A DNA stretch of 64,000 bases from Prosthecobacter debontii. Its GTDB lineage: Bacteria; Verrucomicrobiota; Verrucomicrobiia; Verrucomicrobiales; Akkermansiaceae. Both the position numbers and the translations under genes were made by a program. The DNA is taken from positions 1 to 64,000 of the forward strand of contig CAMCBV010000009.1 of NCBI GenBank assembly GCA_945873125.1, in the 5' to 3' direction. Shown one piece after another: positions 53,390 to 61,518 of this stretch (its first letter is position 1; each line of letters begins with the position of its first letter). The notes beneath the pieces were generated by a model, which ran no database searches, was not told the origin of the DNA, and was given only the letters and a program-made list of their open reading frames with translations.

Positions 53390-54562
53390 ATGAAAACCAC
53401 CCACCCTTCCCTGTTTTTTCTCGCTTTTGCAGCACTTTTTGCGCCGTTGCTCCATGCCAAGCCGCTCAAGGTCTTCATCCTCGCCGGCCAATCGAATATG
53501 GAAGGGCATGCGGAAATTTTCACTTTCCCCCTCATCGCCAAGGATCCAAAAACAGCGGATCTCTATAAGCAGATGGTGGATGCCACGGGTAAGCCGGTGA
53601 TCTGCAAGGATGTTTGGATCTCTTACGCTTATGGTGATTTTGGCGGCGCGCCGATCGGTCGCAAGGCAGGTAATCTGAGCGCCGGTTGGGGTAGCCAACA
53701 CCACGTCCGCGAGGCCAAGATCGGGCCCGAGTTCACCTTTGGCATCACGATGCAGAAACACCTTGGCGAGCCGATTCTACTGATTAAAAACGCATGGGGC
53801 GGCAAGAGCCTGATGGTTGATTTCCGTCCGCCAAGCGGTGGAGAACCGACCGATCCGCGCCACAAGGAAATGGCAGGTAAATACTACGGACACATGTTAT
53901 CCCATGTGAAGGACGTGTTGGCCGATCCAAAAAAGGTCTATCCGGATTATGATCCGAAGGAGGGCTATGAGATTGCCGGCTTCGTCTGGTTCCAAGGCTT
54001 CAATGACCTCGTGGGCCCTTATCCTGGCGATCCAAGCAAAAAGAGCATCAAGGACTACTCCGAATACAGCCGTCTGCTGGCTTGCCTCATTCGCGACCTG
54101 CGTAAGGATCTCAACACACCAAACATGCCTTTCGTGACGGGCGTAATCGGTGTGGGCGGAGAAACGAAAGGTGATGGCACCGAGGCCTTCCGCAATGCGA
54201 TGGCAGCGCCGGGAGAAATGGACGAATTCAAGGGCACTGTAGCCAACGTTTACACCCACAAGTTTTGGCCCGCCGACATTGATGCGATCAAGCTCAAGCT
54301 ATCAGCAGCCACCGCGGAGTTGGGCAAGAAAAACAATGTGCTCAAGATGCGTTCCAAGAAGGGCGAGGACGTCAAGGAGGAGATGACCAAACTTGCGGCC
54401 GAGATCGCAGCGGTCAACGAGAAGGCAATCAGCGAGGACGAGAAATACCTGCTTAAAAATGGAAGCTCGAATCAGGGATTCCATTACTATGGCTCAGCCA
54501 AGTTCTTCGCCCAAGCGGGCCAAGCCTTTGCGGAAGCCATGGCTAAAATGAAAAAACCTTAA
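53390..54562 (+). CDS. Secreted SGNH/sialate O-acetylesterase-family esterase (390 aa)
   Basis: A protein of the SASA/DUF303 carbohydrate esterase family with leader SLFFLAFAALFAPLLHA. Block I FILAGQSNMEGHAE has the catalytic Ser, and IAGFVWFQGFNDL the oxyanion Asn region. The His block reads NQGFHYYGSAKFF, where the Asp usual before the His is Asn. A helical insertion (KLSAATAELGKKN to ISEDEKY, about 295-360) precedes that block. It removes O-acetyl groups from polysaccharides or glycans. 64 bp after the transglutaminase-like gene and 56 bp before the second esterase, all on one strand. Confidence 0.85.
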   Translation: MKTTHPSLFFLAFAALFAPLLHAKPLKVFILAGQSNMEGHAEIFTFPLIAKDPKTADLYKQMVDATGKPVICKDVWISYAYGDFGGAPIGRKAGNLSAGWGSQHHVREAKIGPEFTFGITMQKHLGEPILLIKNAWGGKSLMVDFRPPSGGEPTDPRHKEMAGKYYGHMLSHVKDVLADPKKVYPDYDPKEGYEIAGFVWFQGFNDLVGPYPGDPSKKSIKDYSEYSRLLACLIRDLRKDLNTPNMPFVTGVIGVGGETKGDGTEAFRNAMAAPGEMDEFKGTVANVYTHKFWPADIDAIKLKLSAATAELGKKNNVLKMRSKKGEDVKEEMTKLAAEIAAVNEKAISEDEKYLLKNGSSNQGFHYYGSAKFFAQAGQAFAEAMAKMKKP

Positions 54563-54618
54563 GACTCATCTGTTTCGTTTCCAATCAAAGCAGGAATCAT
54601 CCCGTCCAAACGACTCCT

Positions 54619-55365
54619 ATGTTTGATAAAATGACTAGCAAACTCCTGTTGTTTCCGGCGGCTATCCTGCTCGTTTCCCTGAAATTAACGCCATGTATCG
54701 CCGCTGAACCGGACATTGACGGAAAACACCTGTTTATCCTCTCCGGGCAATCCAACATGGTGGGAATGAATCAAGATGTCTCTTTCACCCCTGCGGTAAA
54801 CAAGGCCTTCGGCAAGAACAAGGTGATCGTGGTCAAAGACGCACACGGCGGGCAATCGATCCGCAGCTGGGGTAAAACAAACCACGAATTCCCACCACCA
54901 ACGACTGGCCGAGTGCCTAAAGTGAGAGGTGAGCTCTACGATCGCCTGATAGAAAAAGTGAAAACCGCGATCGTGGGGCAGCCACTCAAAACCGTCACCT
55001 TCGTTTGGATGCAAGGTGAGTCGGATTTGAATAATACGGCATACGATGCCTACCTGAAGGAGTTATTAGACCAACTTGAGACCGACCTAGCATTCAAAAG
55101 GATCAACTTCGTAATCGGGCGAATCAGTGATGCTGGGCTCGATGGTGGAAAACGACGTGAAGGAATTATGACCATACGCCGTGTCCAGCAGGAGTTCGCG
55201 GAAGCGCATCCGCGGGGAGCATGGGTCGATACGGACGACCTGAATGACAGGAAGGATGGGGAAAAGGTCGTGCACGATCTTCACTACACCAAGGACGGAT
55301 ACGTGATCCTTGGTGCAAGGTTCTCCGAGAAAGCCATTGAGCTTATCGAAAAGTCAAACAAGTAG
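54619..55365 (+). CDS. Secreted SGNH/sialate O-acetylesterase-family esterase (248 aa)
   Basis: A shorter SASA-family esterase with a leader (LLLFPAAILLVSLKLTPCIAA). Catalytic Ser is in LFILSGQSNMVGMN, the Asn/Gly oxyanion block is VWMQGESDLNNTAYDAYL, and the Asp-His pair is VHDLHYTKDGYVILG. All three blocks are intact, unlike those of the neighbouring larger esterase. It probably acts on the same kind of acetylated carbohydrates. No further gene follows for 344 bp. Confidence 0.87.
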   Translation: MFDKMTSKLLLFPAAILLVSLKLTPCIAAEPDIDGKHLFILSGQSNMVGMNQDVSFTPAVNKAFGKNKVIVVKDAHGGQSIRSWGKTNHEFPPPTTGRVPKVRGELYDRLIEKVKTAIVGQPLKTVTFVWMQGESDLNNTAYDAYLKELLDQLETDLAFKRINFVIGRISDAGLDGGKRREGIMTIRRVQQEFAEAHPRGAWVDTDDLNDRKDGEKVVHDLHYTKDGYVILGARFSEKAIELIEKSNK

Positions 55366-55709
55366 CTCGCCCAACACTTTTTTCCGCTACCAATGACCAA
55401 ATCTCCAGTGTGTCTCTCCCATGGGTAATTGAGCAAATTTCCTGCATTCATTGATACGAGGACCCATAGGATAACGATAACTTTCGACCATTATCCAAGG
55501 AGCTTGTAAACGGAATCAAACAAACCAGATAGGCGGATTCAGATCAAAAACACTTTATGTTGTGGTCAATCTCGGTTTTTAAAAAATAGCCCTTCTTCGG
55601 CTCGCATAAACCGGACATCATAGCAGATCCCCATGCACCCTCGTCGAGAACTGCCAGCGGCATGTAAAAAATATCTAACAATAAATCAAATTCGCAAATA
55701 AACGAAAGA
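55366..55709. other. Non-coding gap
   Basis: No credible gene; an ORF on the minus strand (55544-55774) is part of the neighbouring gene's 3' end in another frame. The 3' ends of two convergent genes meet here. No strong terminator palindrome was found. Confidence 0.6.
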
Positions 55710-58415
55710 TCAGTCCTTTTGCTTTTCGGGGACAAATTTACGTATTTCCGCAACCAGCTTTTCAATGATACCAAGCTCCTTGGAACGGAGACTCATGCCA
55801 CCATCGGTAGCCTTTTGCCGACTAAGAACTTCTTCGGCATCAGCAAGAGCCTTATCGTATTCCTTGAGTGCCAAATACACACGAGCTCTTGCACGCAGAT
55901 GTTCCGTACTAGGCGGAGCGGGTTTGATGTTCTTTTTTTTGGGATCGGTCGAGACCGGAGGTTCCGCCGGTGCGAATTGAAACACTAACCGTTTAGCTTC
56001 CTCAATATCGCCCTTCTCCAAAGCCGCATTCACCAAAGACTCATCGTGCCAGTTGATGATGTTTTGTATATTTGCATACCTACCCGAACGCATGGCAGCG
56101 ATGCTACCATCAGGCCGCATGAGTAAAACATTCGCAACCTCGTCTTCCGATTCGATGCCTAGTTTTTGGACGATCGGATTTTTGAGTCCGTTCGGCACCA
56201 TCATGACTGGACACGTTATAGGCGCCACTCCCTTATCGGATGGCTTGAGAAGAGCTCCTATTTTTTCAGCATCATCATCAAGAATTGCATAGAACGCTTG
56301 CACATCGCCAAGACCACGAGCCTCCATGAAAGTGTTAAGCCCTCTGGTGTCACCCACGAGGCTCCGGGTGATGCCTGCAGGATCTTGGTTTCCGATGGAT
56401 CTGAAATAAATCACGGCCCACTTTCCTGCGGTATCTTTCGGGATTTGGAACGATGTACCATCGAGTTTTTTCAATTCCGCCGTGATCGTTCGTTTGCAAT
56501 CCTCAGGATCACCTTTGGAAAGGAAGTATTCATCGCGTCTTCCATAACTCCAACCAGCAGAGAACGGCACCTGATAGAGCCAGTAGCGGTTATTTCTATC
56601 CACCATGTAGGAAACAACCGTCCACATCATCGGATCCTCGTTATATTGATCGAGGATGTTTCTACGGAGTTCATCGTGGAGCATTCGGTCTCCGATTTCC
56701 AAGGCAAGTATGGCAGCAACCGCAAGCGCAGGACCCGGAGCTTTATCTCCGCCGAGGGCTCCGAGGAAATCCGTAATGACTTGCTTAGGCTTCACTTCAG
56801 AGGAGCGCAAAGCCACCCGTGCGAGACAAAAACGTGCGATGAGATCGGTTCCGGCGGGAGGCTTGGAATCGATGAGAACTTTCGCTTCGGCAGCCGCGCG
56901 ATTGAATACCGTAAGATCATTTTCGAATTTCCAGAGTGCCATGAGGGCGATGATGCGGCGATTGCGCACGATCCAAAGATCAGGGGCTTGCGGATGATCT
57001 TTTATAGCTTTGGCACATAAGGCCTCGGCTTTCTCAAAGTTGGCTTTGAGATCAGCGTTGGGTTTTCGAAAGCGAATGGGTGACATGATAAAACAATCCT
57101 GAATGGCATTGAGTGTCGCCTCCGGTATTGACGCATCCGTACGGGTGAGTGGCTTAGCATTTGAACCCAGTGATTTGATTTCCGGAGGTCTTGAAGGATC
57201 CAAAGGCCCTTGCGGATCAATCACAAGAAACTCACCGTTGATAAAGGAAACCAACTGGCTGGTATAGCGAGGCATTGCCCATTCCTTGGTGAGACTCAAC
57301 CCAACCAAACGCTTGAAATCCGGCATCACTGTTACATCTGTCTTAACAGGAGCACTGTTTCTCGTTGATCCCGCCATAAGAAGCGCGGCTTGAGCTGAAA
57401 CACTGAGCGGTACGTAGGCAGGATTGAGATTTGCAAAGATTTTATAGGCAGGATTGCGATTTGCGTAGATTTTGTAATACGGGTTTTCGCGACCTCCGGG
57501 AAGCTTCAAAGCAGGCCAGTCGACTCCTATTTCCTTTAAAATACTCGCACCCGCATCGGGCAATTCATCCAAATTGAAACTGACAATCATGGTTCGGCCG
57601 TAACCTTCCGCTTGCAGTTCTTTGACCGTTGCCGCGAGAGCCTCCAACTCCTTGACTGCATCGCCTTCCTTCGACCAAAAACACAGGATGGTGGATTTTC
57701 CCATGGCATCCATCGGAAACCGCATCACCGTCCCATCGGACTTTTCGAAGGTTCCGGTGAACCATGCACCGATCACTTGGCCACCCAGTTTTTCGCGCTG
57801 GTAAGCTAGCATATCCAAATCCCCAGAAAAACGTTCGGAGATGAGATTCATCAATTCATCGATTACAAGGTTATCTCCCAGTTCCAGAGCCATTGCGATC
57901 GCAACCTTGATTGCTTTGGTCTCAATCTCCGTGCCGCGATAGCGCCCAACAAGATCCATCAGTGCCTGAGCTCTTTGTCTTGTATCAGCTCCTTTACGTA
58001 CCATCTCGCTTTGTGATAAAAGCAAATCTGCATCGAAGCGGAGCGAAGCATAATCATTGGGGGCGGCGAGCAGCAGTTTGCATGTTTGCAAAAACGCTTC
58101 ACGGTTCTCGGTTGAATTGTCCGCATCCAACAATTCTTTCTGGGCGCGGGACATCAATCCAAGCACCTCAAATCGATTCGGCGCAGTGGCATTGGCCGCC
58201 ACGAGTTCGCCAGCATCTCTAAGCAAACGCTTCACGGACAGCCGTTTGCGCGCAGCTGAGCTTTCCGTCTTGCTACTTGTATAGGTTTCCTCGAGAGCCG
58301 TAATCTTTTCTACCGGAATCGGCGCACCAGTTTCCTGTGCCGATGCAACGAATGCGCAGAAAAAACTGAAAATAACAATAAAGTTAAAGATACCTGTGCG
58401 AGATTGCGATTTCAT
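55710..58415 (-). CDS. Secreted protein with two Cys-less thioredoxin-like domains and a TPR tail
   Basis: A 901-residue protein with leader (NFIVIFSFFCAFVASAQ). Two TlpA-like domains are seen: around residues 210-330 (STILCFWSKEGDAVKEL) and 620-760 (GKWAVIYFRSIGNQDPAG). Neither has the CxxC of thioredoxins. After the first lies a tandem NPxYKIxAN repeat encoded by a 30-bp unit. Helical TPR-like stretches follow each domain, and the C-terminus is KEYDKALADAEEVL. Possibly a scaffold, not a redox enzyme. Next to the transglutaminase-like gene on the same strand (34 bp from its stop). Confidence 0.78.
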   Translation of the reverse strand: MKSQSRTGIFNFIVIFSFFCAFVASAQETGAPIPVEKITALEETYTSSKTESSAARKRLSVKRLLRDAGELVAANATAPNRFEVLGLMSRAQKELLDADNSTENREAFLQTCKLLLAAPNDYASLRFDADLLLSQSEMVRKGADTRQRAQALMDLVGRYRGTEIETKAIKVAIAMALELGDNLVIDELMNLISERFSGDLDMLAYQREKLGGQVIGAWFTGTFEKSDGTVMRFPMDAMGKSTILCFWSKEGDAVKELEALAATVKELQAEGYGRTMIVSFNLDELPDAGASILKEIGVDWPALKLPGGRENPYYKIYANRNPAYKIFANLNPAYVPLSVSAQAALLMAGSTRNSAPVKTDVTVMPDFKRLVGLSLTKEWAMPRYTSQLVSFINGEFLVIDPQGPLDPSRPPEIKSLGSNAKPLTRTDASIPEATLNAIQDCFIMSPIRFRKPNADLKANFEKAEALCAKAIKDHPQAPDLWIVRNRRIIALMALWKFENDLTVFNRAAAEAKVLIDSKPPAGTDLIARFCLARVALRSSEVKPKQVITDFLGALGGDKAPGPALAVAAILALEIGDRMLHDELRRNILDQYNEDPMMWTVVSYMVDRNNRYWLYQVPFSAGWSYGRRDEYFLSKGDPEDCKRTITAELKKLDGTSFQIPKDTAGKWAVIYFRSIGNQDPAGITRSLVGDTRGLNTFMEARGLGDVQAFYAILDDDAEKIGALLKPSDKGVAPITCPVMMVPNGLKNPIVQKLGIESEDEVANVLLMRPDGSIAAMRSGRYANIQNIINWHDESLVNAALEKGDIEEAKRLVFQFAPAEPPVSTDPKKKNIKPAPPSTEHLRARARVYLALKEYDKALADAEEVLSRQKATDGGMSLRSKELGIIEKLVAEIRKFVPEKQKD
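57415..57474 (-). repeat. Two 30-bp in-frame tandem repeats (NPAYKIxAN)
   Basis: Copies 57415-57444 and 57445-57474 match at about 26 of 30 positions and encode NPAYKIFANL and NPAYKIYANR; a third, less similar unit (NPYYKIY) precedes them in protein order. This is a recent in-frame duplication in the first thioredoxin-like domain. Confidence 0.8.
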
Positions 58416-58449
58416 GTAACGAAGATGGTTGATATCAAAAGCAAGTATT

Positions 58450-60369
58450 TCACTTCACCGGCTTAAGCTGGAAGCTCTTGAAGCTTACACCACGATTCGT
58501 AGCACGTGCCGTCACGCTGATCGTATTTTTGCCTTCCTCAAGTTTCACTCTAAGCGGCTCCATTTCACCCCACATGCCTTTGGTATATGGAATCGAATGA
58601 GTCACCGGATCCTCACGATTCATGCGGAAAATCATCTCTTGCTTGAAGGATACGGTAGCGAGCTGTGCGGTTAGCTCGTATTCACCGGCAGCAGGAACTT
58701 CAATACGGTATTTGATCAGTTCAGGACGGCTACCGAGGCGACTGTAGTGAACTTGAGAACCTTTGTTCTCCCAACTTCTCATGAATATCACGCGATCCGT
58801 TGGCTCTTTAGGAGAGTAACAACCCGCAGCAGGAATGGTTATCACACCATCCGCGGAAATCACAATCTTGCGATCTTCTTCCGGGATCTCGATGATTTTT
58901 GCCAATTCATCGCCAGTTAGATGATCCGATTCGGCAAGTTCTCCACCGGTCAGCTCGAGTGCTTTCAATTCGGCGTCTTTGACCAAGACCTGCTTTTTGC
59001 AAAACGCCAAACTGTCCCAGAAACCGCCGCCAATACCGTATGAACGAATACTCACATCCTCTTCATTCAGAGCATCACTAATCCACTGAGCTCGCAGCAC
59101 CTTGAAATAATCGTCAAAAAACTTACGTGCCTGTGTCTCTAACAACAAATCCAATCCGCCTTGCGGGCCGCACCAGGCAACTGACCACCATCCACCGAAA
59201 CAAATCGTCCATCCATCCGGCGTCCAGTGACTAAGAGCACCGTGTCCTCTTTGTGTCGATGGTTTAGAGGGAATACCGAAAGCGCGTAGCGAAAATCGGC
59301 CAAAGAACGCACGAGGTCCGCAAATACCACCAAGAGCAAGTATCTGCTGTACGGTGCTGCCCAACTCTGGCATTCTACCCAAGAGCGGTCCATCCGCATC
59401 AGCAGGCGTGCCATAAGGAACATCGGTCTTCACAATACGAGCATAGCGCCATTTGTAATCGGGATTCGTGACATGGTCAGGGCGATAGGTTCGCATCATT
59501 TTCCTGCACCATGTGAGGTCTTCGTTCGAATAAGGAGAATCCGTGGCGAAACGATATTCCCATGTCGTCAAATCCTTGAATCCAGGATCGAGTTCGCCTT
59601 CGAGAAAACATTTTTCATAATACATGTAACGCTCGACCTGATCTGACTTGAGCTCTGTAGCATGAACAAGGCCGTAAATGCCAGTTTTATCCGAGTCGAT
59701 TTTCCATGGAGTATGTATACTGGTGCCGAGTGCGAGTCTTTGGAAAACACTACCGACTTCACGAGAACGCTCACTCTTTTTTTGGATCGCAGCATAGATC
59801 TGCATGGCTTGTCCGTAGGCTCCGCCATTAGCACCACCAGCTTCGAGGATTTGTTTCATCAGTGCTTGATTTGCAAACAAATCATTAATGATTTTCTCCT
59901 GTTCTGCTCCAGCTTGTGCAAATTCCGCGAGCCCGTGTGGTGTGGCGTGAGTGATGATTGCGATTTTCATCAAACTCGCATCCAGCTTTTCGCTTCCCAA
60001 AAATCCATCCAAATCTGCCAGTAAGGCCCTAGCTGTTTCGATCGACTTGGCCTCAATATTTGTAACCGCTTCCTTATAGTCATTTTGCTCTTTTGGGGAC
60101 GCGCCCTCTTCAGGAGCTTTGAGTGCATTCCATTCAGCACGAGCTGCCATGAATGCTGATTTCTTGGCTTCGTCCACCGCAGGCAGTGATTTCTTAACTT
60201 CCGCACTCAGTTCATCGAGCATCTTCGTATATTTCTCGAGCAGCGTATTCCCACGGGCTGAGAGCGGATTTTTTTCCGGCGCTTTGGCGGCAACCAATGA
60301 CATAAAGGAGCCGACCGATACGATAATCGCGAGTATGTTACGAAGGGTTCTATTCCGAAGTGTGATCAT
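58450..60369 (-). CDS. Secreted transglutaminase-like protein with C-terminal beta-sandwich (paralogue 2)
   Basis: A 639-residue paralogue of the 51469 protein, with leader (ILAIIVSVGSFMSLVAA). The ATG at 60369 is chosen over a TTG at 60393. Shared N-terminal phrases are ATPHGLAEFAQAG and LMKQILEAGGANGGAYGQAM. The core is GGICGPRAFFGRFSLRAFGIP followed by RGHGALSHWTPDGW: C350 and H376 or H381. The C-terminal EVPAAGEYELTAQLATV sandwich is also shared. Same strand as the Cys-less thioredoxin-like, toroid and coiled-coil genes. Confidence 0.78.
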   Translation of the reverse strand: MITLRNRTLRNILAIIVSVGSFMSLVAAKAPEKNPLSARGNTLLEKYTKMLDELSAEVKKSLPAVDEAKKSAFMAARAEWNALKAPEEGASPKEQNDYKEAVTNIEAKSIETARALLADLDGFLGSEKLDASLMKIAIITHATPHGLAEFAQAGAEQEKIINDLFANQALMKQILEAGGANGGAYGQAMQIYAAIQKKSERSREVGSVFQRLALGTSIHTPWKIDSDKTGIYGLVHATELKSDQVERYMYYEKCFLEGELDPGFKDLTTWEYRFATDSPYSNEDLTWCRKMMRTYRPDHVTNPDYKWRYARIVKTDVPYGTPADADGPLLGRMPELGSTVQQILALGGICGPRAFFGRFSLRAFGIPSKPSTQRGHGALSHWTPDGWTICFGGWWSVAWCGPQGGLDLLLETQARKFFDDYFKVLRAQWISDALNEEDVSIRSYGIGGGFWDSLAFCKKQVLVKDAELKALELTGGELAESDHLTGDELAKIIEIPEEDRKIVISADGVITIPAAGCYSPKEPTDRVIFMRSWENKGSQVHYSRLGSRPELIKYRIEVPAAGEYELTAQLATVSFKQEMIFRMNREDPVTHSIPYTKGMWGEMEPLRVKLEEGKNTISVTARATNRGVSFKSFQLKPVK

Positions 60370-60432
60370 GGCTTTAGGTTGTGATGGATTCAAATATTAA
60401 TAAATGTTGGGAAAGATGTCATTATCTGTGCA

Positions 60433-61518
60433 TCAACGCTGATAAATAGGAATGTAGCAATGTGGAGTTCCAAGGATAATGATCGCCATCGGCGTATTAC
60501 TTGGGTAATCGTTTTCTTTCTCATTCCAAGATCCGTTAGGCTGTTGAAGTTGGATGAGCGAATCACGGATTTGAGGATACCATTTGGCATAGTGATCTCC
60601 CCCAGCCTGGACCATCGCGGTAATCGCATAATAGTGGGCGTAATAATAATAACCTATCTCCTGTCTCGAAAACACCTTGGGGCTGTTTTCAAGATATCTA
60701 ATAGCAGCTCCGACCCACTCCGTATCACGCTTGCCACAAAGCTGAGCGGCGTATGCACCGCCTGCCGTACATGCAATGGTCGTTCCAGATTTTCCTTGAT
60801 AGCCAAATCCGCCGGTAGTTTCGTTCCAAACCTGTTCACGCAAATACCCGACTAAACGATCAATCGTCTCTGTTGGAACCAATATCCCCGCCTGTTGAGC
60901 TGATGCCAATGCAATGAATACGGTAGCGGTAACAGAAGTGTCCTGTCCCGCATCAGGACGAGCCGTATAGCGCCAGCCACCAAGAGGACTCTGAGCACGA
61001 AGGATGACTGCGACCGCTTTTTCCAAAGCTGCCTGGATCACTTTATTATCCTCCACATTATGAGTCATGCCCCACAATTCCGAAAGCGCGAGGGTGAACA
61101 ACCCATGCTCGTACATTCCCCCCACCACACCGCTCGTCGACTCCTTCGCCTTGGTCAAAAGGTAGTCCTTCGCTTTATTTAATTGTGGACCGTAACGTCC
61201 GAATCCAGGAAAATGCCCCTTCACCATGAACGCCATCAACCCAAGCGAAGTTCCGCCGATATCATAAGCCCCATCGTCCCTTGTCCAAGAACCATTCGGC
61301 TTTTGACTCGCAATAAGGTGGGCAAATCCCTTCTCGATGGCACGGTCGGCGGCTTCGGTGAGTTCAGTCGCGCTTACTTCCTCAATTTCATCAGACTCAG
61401 CGATAGCCGTTGTGTTGGGCGATTTATTGTCCTGCGCATTGACTAAGGAAGAAATGCTCACGCAAGCGAGACAGAAGAAAGCGAATTTTTTTCCAAGATT
61501 TTTAGGTTTCATAATCAT
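60433..61518 (-). CDS. Secreted prenyltransferase/squalene-oxidase-repeat toroid protein
   Basis: A 361-residue alpha/alpha-toroid protein with leader (FAFFCLACVSISSLVNAQ). Repeats of the prenyltransferase/squalene-cyclase type: HLIASQKPNGSWTRDDGAYDIGGTSLGLMA, then GGWRYTARPDAGQDTSVTATVFIALASA and the final QPNGSWNEKEN. The catalytic DxDD of hopene cyclases is not seen, so a binding or processing role is more likely. Its ATG (61516-61518) overlaps the stop of the coiled-coil gene by one base (TAATG), so the two are co-translated. Confidence 0.8.
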   Translation of the reverse strand: MIMKPKNLGKKFAFFCLACVSISSLVNAQDNKSPNTTAIAESDEIEEVSATELTEAADRAIEKGFAHLIASQKPNGSWTRDDGAYDIGGTSLGLMAFMVKGHFPGFGRYGPQLNKAKDYLLTKAKESTSGVVGGMYEHGLFTLALSELWGMTHNVEDNKVIQAALEKAVAVILRAQSPLGGWRYTARPDAGQDTSVTATVFIALASAQQAGILVPTETIDRLVGYLREQVWNETTGGFGYQGKSGTTIACTAGGAYAAQLCGKRDTEWVGAAIRYLENSPKVFSRQEIGYYYYAHYYAITAMVQAGGDHYAKWYPQIRDSLIQLQQPNGSWNEKENDYPSNTPMAIIILGTPHCYIPIYQR

